Part shown: positions 25,820 to 33,467 of the stretch, in pieces
Position numbering within the stretch: the stretch's first letter is position 1
How the letters are laid out: the number at the start of each line of letters is the position of its first letter
From: an uncultured Bacteroidales bacterium
GTDB lineage: Bacteria > Bacteroidota > Bacteroidia > Bacteroidales > Porphyromonadaceae
Direction: 5' to 3'
Assembly: GCA_902489445.1 (NCBI GenBank)
Contig: CABTZX010000012.1
Location: 1 to 44,636 of the forward strand
Length of the DNA: 44,636 bases
Notes under the pieces: model-generated
Told to the model about the DNA's origin: nothing
The model's database searches: none
The model's input: the letters and a program-made list of their open reading frames with translations, nothing else
Translations under genes and position numbers: made by a program

Positions 25820-27880
25820 TTAACTATTCATTGAAGCGAGGAACTCCAAGTTAGATTCCGTAGCGTCAAAGCGTTCTTTCACAAATTCCATCGCTTCGAT
25901 GGGGTTCATTTCGCTGAGGTATTTGCGCAAAATCCACATACGGTTGAGCGTAATCTGATCCAGAAGTAAATCGTCGCGACGGGTGCTGCTGCTCATAATA
26001 TCTATAGCCGGGAAGATACGCTTGTTTGCCAACCGGCGATCGAGCTGTAGTTCCATATTGCCGGTTCCCTTGAATTCCTCAAAAATCACCTCATCCATTT
26101 TGGAACCGGTATCGGTTAGCGCAGTTGCCAGTATAGTTAAGCTGCCGCCGTTCTCAATGTTTCGCGCGGCACCGAAGAAGCGTTTGGGCTTTTGCAGTGC
26201 ATTAGCATCCACACCGCCCGATAGAACCTTACCGCTGGCAGGCTGAATGGTGTTATAAGCACGCGCCAAACGGGTAATCGAATCTAGTAGAATTACCACA
26301 TCGTGCCCACATTCCACCATACGTTTGGCTTTGTTCAGCACGATTTCGGCAATTTTTACGTGCCGTTCAGCCGGTTCGTCGAATGTAGAGGCAATAACTT
26401 CCGCATCCACGTTACGCGACATATCGGTCACTTCTTCCGGACGTTCGTCAATAAGCAACACTATTTCATACACTTCGGGGTGGTTCACCGCGATGGCGTT
26501 GGCGATATCTTTCAGAAGAATAGTCTTACCCGTTTTGGGCTGCGATACAATTAGCCCGCGCTGCCCCTTACCAATTGGGCAAAAAAGATCTACAATACGC
26601 ATCGAAACGGGGTCGAATATGAAAGGTACGTTTAGCGTTTCGAGCTTGAACTTTTCCTGTGGAAAGAGCGGCGTAAGGTGATCAAACTGAACACGATCCT
26701 GAACTTCCTGAAGCGTACGTCCGTTGATGCTCTTCAATTGGGAGAAGGGGAAGAACTTTTCGCCCTCACGAGGCGGTACAATAGTACCTTCCACTACGTC
26801 ACCCGTTTTGAGCGAATAATTCTTAACCTGCTGAGCCGATAGGTATACATCATCGGGCGAGGGCAGATAGTTAAAGTCCGAGCTGCGCAAGAATCCGTAT
26901 CCTTCCTGAATTACCTCTAATACGCCGGTTATAGGCAATACGCCCTTAAAGTCGTAAGGTTTATCGGTTTCGTTCTTTTTTGCCTTAGCGTTGCGTTTTT
27001 TCCCTTTATCGTCCGCGCTACGCTTGGGCAACATACTATCGAGCAATGTTTCCTGTGCTTCGTCGTGTACAAAGGTTTTCCGCTGTCTTGGCGTGTTTTT
27101 TTGCTCGTTTGCCGCACCGGGCAGTACTTCGTCCAAATCAGAAATGACGGAACTAAGCGATGCAGAGCTATCTGCTTCGTACGCATCGCGACGTATATCG
27201 GCACTTTGGTTATCCAAATCGGTAATTACGTCGTGCAAGGTATTGCCCACGCGAGGTGCTTTAGCCGGTTCTTCCACTATAGCGGGATGGTGATAAGCCT
27301 CATCCTCGCCATTTCCGGTGTGAAGCGCATCGATGGCATCGTCCAAATCGTTGACCACATCGCTAAAATAGCGGTTATCGTTATCTTCGGAGGCGGCATT
27401 GATTTCGCCCACTACATCGTCCAAATCGGATACAACTCCCGCCAATCCGCTCTGAATAGGCTGCATTGCCGCATCATCCTCTAACAGAGCCGGATGCTCC
27501 GCCTTATTGGGAGCAGCCGTATGCTTGCCGGGTTCCTTCTTTTCCTTTGCCGGAGCGTCCGTTTTAACCGCTGTTCCCTTGCCGCCGCTTTGCGTGCGAT
27601 GTGAGCGGGTTGACGCCACTTTTACTTTATTGTCCTGCACCGTTTTGCGCGGTCTGCCGCTACTCTTGCGTGCATTGGGCTTATCGTCCTTGTCGGCAGC
27701 ACGCTTGTTCGTGCTCTTAATCGTTTTAGTTGTTGCTTCGTAAGCAGCTTGGCGATCCAGAATGAGGAATACGATGTCGCGAGCCTCATCGGGGATTTCG
27801 TCGATACCCATCTCGCGAGCGATCTTTTCGAGCTCCTCCTTCGATTTTTTGTCTAACTCAAATAACTTGTACTTTGGCAT
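25820..27880 (-). CDS. rho: Transcription termination factor Rho with long disordered insertion
   Basis: ATP-driven RNA translocase that terminates transcription. At 686 aa it is far longer than E. coli Rho (419 aa). Order: Rho N-terminal helical domain (about 1-48), a charged, low-complexity insertion (about 50-310), the cold-shock-like RNA-binding domain (about 316-370, GYGFLRSSDFNYLPSPDDVY) and the RecA-like ATPase (about 395-686). Walker A is QPKTGKT (447-453), Walker B is VILLDSITRLARAYN (529-543), and the R-loop SGGVDANALQKPK is intact. Disordered Rho insertions are known in Bacteroides and reported to drive condensates. Here the insertion carries four copies of a V-[VI]-x-DLD-[DNE] motif (149, 175, 218, 245). 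Confidence 0.97.
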   Translation of the reverse strand: MPKYKLFELDKKSKEELEKIAREMGIDEIPDEARDIVFLILDRQAAYEATTKTIKSTNKRAADKDDKPNARKSSGRPRKTVQDNKVKVASTRSHRTQSGGKGTAVKTDAPAKEKKEPGKHTAAPNKAEHPALLEDDAAMQPIQSGLAGVVSDLDDVVGEINAASEDNDNRYFSDVVNDLDDAIDALHTGNGEDEAYHHPAIVEEPAKAPRVGNTLHDVITDLDNQSADIRRDAYEADSSASLSSVISDLDEVLPGAANEQKNTPRQRKTFVHDEAQETLLDSMLPKRSADDKGKKRNAKAKKNETDKPYDFKGVLPITGVLEVIQEGYGFLRSSDFNYLPSPDDVYLSAQQVKNYSLKTGDVVEGTIVPPREGEKFFPFSQLKSINGRTLQEVQDRVQFDHLTPLFPQEKFKLETLNVPFIFDPVSMRIVDLFCPIGKGQRGLIVSQPKTGKTILLKDIANAIAVNHPEVYEIVLLIDERPEEVTDMSRNVDAEVIASTFDEPAERHVKIAEIVLNKAKRMVECGHDVVILLDSITRLARAYNTIQPASGKVLSGGVDANALQKPKRFFGAARNIENGGSLTILATALTDTGSKMDEVIFEEFKGTGNMELQLDRRLANKRIFPAIDIMSSSTRRDDLLLDQITLNRMWILRKYLSEMNPIEAMEFVKERFDATESNLEFLASMNS

Positions 27881-28085
27881 TGTTTCTCTGCTTCTCCCTT
27901 GAAAAAAAGGGGTCTAAATGGCTTTACTTGTGATTGATAAAGGGGCTGAAACCGTTCTCCGTTATATCAAACCCAAATGTTTGCTTCATCGCCCTGATGC
28001 GGCTTCACCCTTCCTGGGCTCTGTCACGAACGAAAGAATACGAAAAAAGCACACATTTGTGCAACGTTCCCTCCTCTATCGCTTG

Positions 28086-28114
28086 CAAAGGTAAGAAACG
28101 TTTTGGAAAAACAA
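28086..28114 (-). promoter_or_regulatory. Promoter for rho
   Basis: On the minus strand TTG (complement of 28112-28114) lies 18 nt before TACCTTTG (complement of 28086-28093), a good match to the phylum consensus. Transcription would begin near 28079, leaving a leader of about 200 nt. Confidence 0.6.
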
Positions 28115-28197
28115 CACTTTCCGATTACCATCTTTTGAACATATCGTTAAAAGGGGACAAATAGAGCCTTTCCGGCGGCGCGGAGTAGTGCTCCGCA

Positions 28198-28279
28198 AAA
28201 GGTATATACGTTTCAACTGAAAGGTATATAAGTTTCTGCCGATAGGTATATACCTTTCACCCAATAGGTATATACCTTT
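28198..28279. repeat. 22-bp palindromic repeat array 4 (4 units), rho-PASTA gap
   Basis: Cores start at 28198, 28220, 28242 and 28264, exact 22-bp steps, spacers caactg, ctgccg and caccca. Units read AAAGGTATATACGTTT, AAAGGTATATAAGTTT, then ATAGGTATATACCTTT twice. The last core is centred about 103 bp before the PASTA-gene start. This is the only short array lying between divergent genes, so it cannot serve simply as a terminator of an upstream gene. Confidence 0.92.
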
Positions 28280-28334
28280 TGCCGCGAAGTTCGGACAATG
28301 CCCAGGCGATAGGCGTGCAATACATTATTCTTTG

Positions 28335-28342
28335 TACCTTTG
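28335..28342 (+). promoter_or_regulatory. Candidate -7 element for the PASTA-rluD-ddl operon
   Basis: TACCTTTG at 28335-28342, 33 bp before the start at 28375, matches TAnnTTTG; no TTG lies 19-21 nt upstream. The element lies downstream of repeat array 4, between the array and the gene. Confidence 0.45.
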
Positions 28343-28374
28343 GGCAGGAAAAGGAAGGAAGAGGAACGATCGAT

Positions 28375-29082
28375 ATGGCAGCCACAAAAGGAGATAAAAA
28401 AGCGGGGCAACGCTCCCCTGTGCGCCTACTCTTAACCCAAATACTTATTATGCTGCTGTTATCCGTTTGCATAGTGGTGCTCGCTTTGGCACTGTTAGAC
28501 CTATACACGCTACACGGAAAGGAAACAGTGGTACCGGATATTGTGGGCAAGTCTATGGCGGATGCAGAAAAAATGCTCAAAAAGCAGCATCTGACCTATG
28601 AGATTGTGGATTCGATCTACACGGAGGATGCCCTGCCGGGTAGCATTCAAGACGTACAACCCAAGGCAGGAAGCAAGGTAAAGCCTAACCGAACCCTCTT
28701 CATTGTGGTAAACTCCAACGAACGCCCGCAGGTGGTTATTCCCAACCTCTCGGATCTTTCGATGCGCCAAGCCGAAGCTATCCTACAAGGCTTAGGCTTT
28801 ACCCGCATCAGCGTGCGCTACGTACCGGGCGAATACGATAATCTAACTCAAGGCGTGAGCACTACCTCCGGAACGATGCTCAGCCCAGGTCAGCGCGTGG
28901 ATATCTCCACGGCACTAACGCTGGTGGTTTCTACTAACGACGTTGCCTTAAGATCTCATACCGAAACCATCGGTAGCAAGCCCGATTCGCTCGCTTCTAC
29001 AACGGATTTCCCCGAGATTAAGGAGGATAGCCTTACAACAAAACCCAAGGAAAAGCTCAAGGAAGATGAAGCCTGGTGGTAA
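28375..29082 (+). CDS. PASTA domain membrane protein
   Basis: 235 aa from MAATKGDKKAGQRS at 28375 (an AG-rich stretch precedes it; the upstream frame runs into the repeat array). A short basic cytoplasmic N-terminus leads to one TM (about 18-43) and two periplasmic PASTA domains (about 50-118 and 119-187; VVPDIVGKSMADAEKMLKK and VIPNLSDLSMRQAEAIL), then a charged tail. PASTA domains bind peptidoglycan fragments. There is no kinase or penicillin-binding domain, as usual in this phylum. Position directly before a pseudouridine synthase and ddl suggests a link to wall synthesis. The stop overlaps the next gene by 17 bp. Confidence 0.88.
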   Translation: MAATKGDKKAGQRSPVRLLLTQILIMLLLSVCIVVLALALLDLYTLHGKETVVPDIVGKSMADAEKMLKKQHLTYEIVDSIYTEDALPGSIQDVQPKAGSKVKPNRTLFIVVNSNERPQVVIPNLSDLSMRQAEAILQGLGFTRISVRYVPGEYDNLTQGVSTTSGTMLSPGQRVDISTALTLVVSTNDVALRSHTETIGSKPDSLASTTDFPEIKEDSLTTKPKEKLKEDEAWW

Positions 29083-30166
29083 CGAAGACTTTATTTCCTC
29101 CGATGAGCCTTTTGACGAAGAAGAGTGGGCAGAGGAGGAGGAAAGCGTAGAATCCCCTTCGGAACGTTACGAGCATTACTCCATTATAGTTGATAATGGG
29201 CAGACCCCTCTGCGCATTGATAAGTTTCTTGCGGATAAAATGGAGCACACCTCCCGCAACCGAATTGCTTTGGCTGCCGAGGCGGGGGCAATCTACGTGG
29301 GCGAGACGGCTGTTCGTAGCAACTATAAGGTCAAACCGGGCGATCGGATTTCGCTCCGCTTAGAGCGTCCGCCGCACGAAAAAGGCATCGTAGCCGAAGA
29401 TATCCCCTTAGATATTGTGTATGAGGATGATTGGCTCGTGGTAATCAATAAGCCGGCGGGGATGGTAGTACATCCCGGGAACGGCAATTTCACCGGTACG
29501 CTGGTCAATGCGCTGGCATATCATTGGCGCGATGTAGCGGGCTATGATCCCAATGATCCGGCTGTGGGATTAGTGCACCGTATCGATAAAGATACGGACG
29601 GATTACTGTTAGCGGCAAAAAAGCCCGAAGCAAAAACCTATTTGGCGCGTCAGTTTTTTGAAAAAACAACCGAGCGAACCTACTATGCATTGGTATGGGG
29701 GCGCCCGGAGCCTGCCGAGGGCACCATCGAAGGTAATATAGGGCGCGATCCTAAGGATAGAACGCGCATGACCGTGTTCCCTCCCGACAGCGAAGAAGGC
29801 AAACCCGCCGTAACGCACTACCGGATCGTTGAGCCGCTCGCTTTCGTTTCATTAGTCGCTTGTCGGCTCGAAACCGGGCGAACCCATCAGATTAGGGCTC
29901 ATTTTAAGCATATCAATCACCCGCTTCTGTGCGATGAACGCTACGGAGGCGATAAAATATTGCGCGGACGGCCAACTGCTTCCTATCTACAGTTCGCACG
30001 CAACGCAATGGCACTATGCCCGCGTCAGGCATTACATGCCGCCACATTGGGCTTTACGCATCCAATTACCCACCAAAGAATGAACTTTAGCGCACCAATC
30101 GCAGCAGATATGGAAGCAATGATCACTGCGTGGCGCAATTATACGCATCTAACTCTCAAACAATGA
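29066..30166 (+). CDS. RluA/RluD family 23S rRNA pseudouridine synthase
   Basis: Isomerises uridine to pseudouridine in large-subunit rRNA (RluD-like, probably the helix 69 region). 366 aa: an acidic N-terminus (about 1-40), an S4 RNA-binding domain (about 50-110, RIDKFLADKMEHTSRNRI) and the catalytic domain with HRIDKDTDGLLL, catalytic Asp174. ETGRTHQIRAHFKHINHPL is the conserved C-terminal motif. The start at 29066 lies inside the PASTA gene, and the stop overlaps the ddl start (ATGA). Confidence 0.93.
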   Translation: MKPGGNEDFISSDEPFDEEEWAEEEESVESPSERYEHYSIIVDNGQTPLRIDKFLADKMEHTSRNRIALAAEAGAIYVGETAVRSNYKVKPGDRISLRLERPPHEKGIVAEDIPLDIVYEDDWLVVINKPAGMVVHPGNGNFTGTLVNALAYHWRDVAGYDPNDPAVGLVHRIDKDTDGLLLAAKKPEAKTYLARQFFEKTTERTYYALVWGRPEPAEGTIEGNIGRDPKDRTRMTVFPPDSEEGKPAVTHYRIVEPLAFVSLVACRLETGRTHQIRAHFKHINHPLLCDERYGGDKILRGRPTASYLQFARNAMALCPRQALHAATLGFTHPITHQRMNFSAPIAADMEAMITAWRNYTHLTLKQ

Positions 30167-31164
30167 CACGGAAAGAATTTTTCAATATAGCCGTAGTAGC
30201 CGGCGGTTACTCGGGAGAACACGAGATTTCTCTGCTTAGTGCGGCTAATCTTATGCGTGTTCTCGCCACACAGCCACGGATCAAACCATACTTAGTTATA
30301 CTGGAGCGGCAAGGCTGGAGCCTGTCCTTGGACGATAAGCAGTATCCTGTGGACAAAAACGACTTTACCGCCACGCTACCCGAGGGAGAAAAGCTCCATT
30401 TTGACTATGCCTTTATCACCATTCACGGCACGCCCGGCGAAAATGGTCTACTGCAAGGCTACTTCGATATGCTGCAAATTCCCTATAACACCGGTGGCGT
30501 GTTCACGGAAGCGCTCACTTTCAGCAAATATCACTGCAACCGCTACCTCACGGGATTAGGTTTTCGCACGACTCAAGGCGTACGTATCGAAAAGGAGGAA
30601 CCGATCATTGACGCCGCCGCATTAGTGGCTCGCTACGGATTACCGCTATTTGTAAAACCAAACGCAGGCGGCTCCAGTTTGGCAACTACCAAAGTATCGT
30701 GCCAAAATGAGCTGCAAGCCGCCGTCGATTGCGCCTTTTCGGCAGATAATGCCGTACTGGTGGAACAATTTGTAGCCGGCCGCGAAGTAACATGTGGCTG
30801 CGTTGTGACACGAGAACAGTGCCTTTGCCTGCCTTTGAGCGAAGTTGTGGTGCCATCCAATACCTTTTTTGACTACAAAGCCAAGTATTATGGTGCAAGC
30901 CGTGAGATAACTCCGGCTCAAATCGACCCCGCAATTGCCGAAGAGATCCAGCGCATTACCCGCTCTGTAGCACGCAAAATCGATGCTCACGGCATCATTC
31001 GCATCGATTACATTATACCTGACGACGGAAAACCGGTTTTGCTTGAAGTAAACACTACGCCGGGCATGACCGATGCCAGCTTTATTCCCCAGCAAGCGGC
31101 TGCTGCCGGCTTGGACTTGGGATCCCTCCTTTCATCCATTATTAAAGATAGTCTTCCCCTATGA
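30163..31164 (+). CDS. ddl: D-alanine--D-alanine ligase
   Basis: Makes the D-Ala-D-Ala dipeptide for peptidoglycan. 333 aa from MTRKEFFNIAVVAGGYSGE at 30163, chosen because the ATGA overlap with the preceding stop is typical and earlier codons lie in the neighbour. The Ddl signatures are GGYSGEHEISLLSA at the N-terminus, HGTPGENGLLQGYFD, KPNAGGSSLATTKV and the Mg/ATP motif EVNTTPGMT beginning at Glu295. It overlaps the next gene by 4 bp. Confidence 0.96.
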   Translation: MTRKEFFNIAVVAGGYSGEHEISLLSAANLMRVLATQPRIKPYLVILERQGWSLSLDDKQYPVDKNDFTATLPEGEKLHFDYAFITIHGTPGENGLLQGYFDMLQIPYNTGGVFTEALTFSKYHCNRYLTGLGFRTTQGVRIEKEEPIIDAAALVARYGLPLFVKPNAGGSSLATTKVSCQNELQAAVDCAFSADNAVLVEQFVAGREVTCGCVVTREQCLCLPLSEVVVPSNTFFDYKAKYYGASREITPAQIDPAIAEEIQRITRSVARKIDAHGIIRIDYIIPDDGKPVLLEVNTTPGMTDASFIPQQAAAAGLDLGSLLSSIIKDSLPL

Positions 31165-32351
31165 ATTCCACCTACGACAGCAATGTTATGGAGCGCATTC
31201 GTCCCTACAGGGATGAAGAAGTGACGGAAGTTATACGTACTTTATTAGCCGATAATGAGTTCGTTTCCGTAGTTAAGAGCCTTTTTCCACCCAAAGGCGA
31301 GACTTTACTCGAAAAACTGCCCGATGTGCACTCGGTGCTCGCCTTTAAGCGGTATATTGTGGCTCCGGTTCTGAGCGCCATAGTACGCCAAAGCGCCTTT
31401 TCTATTGATTTGAGCGGCAAAAAGCGTATGGGCGGCGACGTACCGGCTACCTTTATCACCAACCATCGCGATATCATTTTAGATTCGGCTCTGCTCAATT
31501 TGCTACTGGACGAAGCCAAGTTTCGGCTTCCACGCATCGCTATTGGCGATAATTTGCTGCTGCGGCCTTGGATAAAACGTGTGGTTCGGCTGTCGGATGC
31601 CGCCATTGTGGAGCGCAGCCTTCCGCCAAAGGAATTCCTCGCCTCTGCAACCGCTTTCTCCGCTTTTCTGATGCATTCCATTACTAAGGATGAGGCCTCT
31701 TTTTGGATTGCTCAGCGCGAAGGGCGCGCAAAGAATAACGAAGACACGACGCAGCCCGCGATTCTTAAAATGATGTCACTTGCCGGAGACGGCGCTCCCA
31801 TAGAGCGTTTGCGGCGCCTCAACCTGGTTCCCGTGTCCGTTAGCTACGAATTTGACCCATGCGACTATCTGAAAGCCAAAGAACTACTGGTGCGAGCCGC
31901 TAACGGAAGCTACCAAAAGACTCAGGATGAGGATCTTATCAGCATGCGTCAGGGGTTAACCGGTCAAAAAGGACGCATCCATTTCACCATCGGCACCCCT
32001 GTAAATAGGTACTATGACACAGGCGTTTGCAACAATCTTACCGCAAACGAGCTGTTCCGCACTACGGCGGCGTATATTGATAACCAGATTCACGCGCATT
32101 ATCGGCTCTATCCGAACAACTTTATTGCGGAAGATTTGCTGCAAAACTCCGGCTACAATTATGGCGAAGGGCAGTACAGCGATCGGGAACGTACCGATTT
32201 TGAGGACTATCTGACGCAGCGCATCGCTCTCGCCGCATTACCCGATGAGCAGGAACCGCTACTCAGGCGCACGCTCCTCTCTATGTATGCCCGCCCGCTG
32301 ATCAATTATCGCATGGCGTGCCACGATGCCGATCAATATAAACCTATATAG
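31161..32351 (+). CDS. PlsC-like acyltransferase
   Basis: 396-aa glycerolipid acyltransferase family protein. The motif FITNHRDIILDSALLN (98-113) corresponds to the NHxxxxD catalytic block, though an extra residue separates His102 from the downstream Asp108, and Asp104 is next to it. The rest is longer than classic PlsC. Related Bacteroidota proteins are annotated as 1-acyl-glycerol-3-phosphate acyltransferases. It probably transfers acyl chains to a lipid precursor at the inner membrane, but the substrate is unproven. It is coupled to ddl by ATGA and followed 9 bp later by a thioesterase. Confidence 0.75.
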   Translation: MNSTYDSNVMERIRPYRDEEVTEVIRTLLADNEFVSVVKSLFPPKGETLLEKLPDVHSVLAFKRYIVAPVLSAIVRQSAFSIDLSGKKRMGGDVPATFITNHRDIILDSALLNLLLDEAKFRLPRIAIGDNLLLRPWIKRVVRLSDAAIVERSLPPKEFLASATAFSAFLMHSITKDEASFWIAQREGRAKNNEDTTQPAILKMMSLAGDGAPIERLRRLNLVPVSVSYEFDPCDYLKAKELLVRAANGSYQKTQDEDLISMRQGLTGQKGRIHFTIGTPVNRYYDTGVCNNLTANELFRTTAAYIDNQIHAHYRLYPNNFIAEDLLQNSGYNYGEGQYSDRERTDFEDYLTQRIALAALPDEQEPLLRRTLLSMYARPLINYRMACHDADQYKPI

Positions 32352-32360
32352 CTATTTACG

Positions 32361-32825
32361 ATGGACACTATTTCCATACAAGAGTGCTACGCACCCCGCT
32401 TCAGCCATTGCTTTGGCTGCGGACAGGCGCATCCCAACGGGTTGCACCTCAAAAGCTATCTTACGGAGGACGGTCAGGAAGCCTTTTGCCGCACCACGCC
32501 TCCCGATCTGTACACAGGTGGCGTTCCGAACAATCTTTACGGCGGTTTTATCGCCTCGCTCTTCGATTGCCACGGCACCGCCTCAGCAGCCGCCTTTTAT
32601 CTAACGAAGCAGGCGTTGCCCCTATCCCCCGATACATTGCAGCGCTTTATTACGGCTCATTTGGAGGTGGACTTCCTTTCGCCCACTCCAATGGGTACCG
32701 AACTTTTGCTCAAAGCTCGCCCCGTTGAGGTTACCGATCGCAAGGTGGTGCTCGAAATGACCCTTGCCGCCGGGGAACAGATCACGGCTAAGGCGAAGAT
32801 GGTAGCGGTTCGCTGCCGCCAATAA
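32361..32825 (+). CDS. Hotdog-fold thioesterase (PaaI/4HBT type)
   Basis: 154-aa hotdog protein. The N-terminus carries HCFGCGQAHPNGLHL (16-30), a cysteine-rich lead-in common to one branch of 4HBT thioesterases. It is followed by VPNNLYGGFIASLFDCHGTASA, the helix-lining active-site segment, where Asp (in LFDCHG) is the likely catalytic residue, and a late LEVDFLSPTPMGTEL. The probable role is acyl-CoA hydrolysis; the substrate is unknown. It ends a five-gene block with the acyltransferase, and a repeat array follows. Confidence 0.83.
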   Translation: MDTISIQECYAPRFSHCFGCGQAHPNGLHLKSYLTEDGQEAFCRTTPPDLYTGGVPNNLYGGFIASLFDCHGTASAAAFYLTKQALPLSPDTLQRFITAHLEVDFLSPTPMGTELLLKARPVEVTDRKVVLEMTLAAGEQITAKAKMVAVRCRQ

Positions 32826-32863
32826 ACGGAGCCGTTCGGCAACGGGGATACAGGCGCATCTTG

Positions 32864-32967
32864 ATAGGTATATACCTTTCGAGTGAGAGGTATATACCTA
32901 TTGAACGAAATGTATATACCTTTCAGTCGAAACCTATATACCTTTTGCGCAACAGGAATATCCCTTT
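32864..32967. repeat. 22-bp palindromic repeat array 5 (5 units), thioesterase-DUF4492 gap
   Basis: Cores start at 32864, 32886, 32908, 32930 and 32952, exact 22-bp steps, spacers cgagtg, tgaacg, cagtcg and tgcgca. Unit 1 is ATAGGTATATACCTTT. Unit 5, ACAGGAATATCCCTTT, has paired changes: it keeps a GGAATATCCC-like near-palindrome. The array ends 44 bp before the promoter of the cyd cluster. The surrounding 308-bp gap otherwise holds only that promoter. Confidence 0.92.
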
Positions 32968-33010
32968 TCGGCAACTTCTCTCCCTCGTCCGAACGGAATT
33001 CGTAATTCTT

Positions 33011-33043
33011 TTTGCTCTAATTGCAAAATATATACTACATTTG
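33011..33043 (+). promoter_or_regulatory. Promoter for DUF4492-cydAB
   Basis: TTTG at 33011-33014, 21 nt, then TACATTTG at 33036-33043: a full match to the phylum consensus. The leader would be about 80 nt. Confidence 0.65.
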
Positions 33044-33133
33044 CAACGCAGATGGTTGTAAGCAGATGTATATTTTGCTACAGGCTCTTAGATAGAGCAT
33101 TTTGTAAAGGTAAAATATCAATTGTGAAGCAAT

Positions 33134-33382
33134 ATGGAACGAATAGAGGAAACTAAGGCGCAGGGGCAACATAAGGAATATTTTTCCTTTATGTACTATC
33201 TTTATAAGCACGGATTCAAGACGATGAGCCGCACCAGTAAAATTCTGTGGATTATCGTGCTTGTTAAGTTGTTTATTATGTTCGCCATACTAAAACCCCT
33301 TTTCTTTCCGCGTGTGATTGAGTCACAAGGCGATAAGAAAGCGCAAACGGAATATGTGGTGGAACAAATTACAAGGCGGTAA
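33134..33382 (+). CDS. DUF4492 small membrane protein
   Basis: 82-aa protein with a charged N-terminus, an aromatic YFSFMYYLYKHGF (16-28) and one TM helix (about 37-58, ILWIIVLVKLFIMFAI). DUF4492 members are found next to cydAB in Bacteroidota and Campylobacterota, which suggests a small accessory subunit of the bd oxidase, analogous to CydX of E. coli. No homology to CydX is claimed. It is the first gene after the promoter, 85 bp before cydA. Confidence 0.85.
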   Translation: MERIEETKAQGQHKEYFSFMYYLYKHGFKTMSRTSKILWIIVLVKLFIMFAILKPLFFPRVIESQGDKKAQTEYVVEQITRR

Positions 33383-33467
33383 CGCATTCGCTCTACGCAT
33401 AGCGCTTACGAGCAGCTCTACTTGCAGCGTGAAAACCGAAAGTGAAAAATATTAAGCTATAGTAACT

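Larger units (their letters stand above)
27881..28374. other. Divergent gap between rho and the PASTA gene
   Basis: This 494-bp gap holds the rho leader (about 200 nt) with its promoter, repeat array 4 and the PASTA-gene promoter candidate. The rho leader itself (27881-28080) shows no family I recognise, though long rho leaders are often used for autoregulation. No small coding gene is convincing. Confidence 0.6.
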
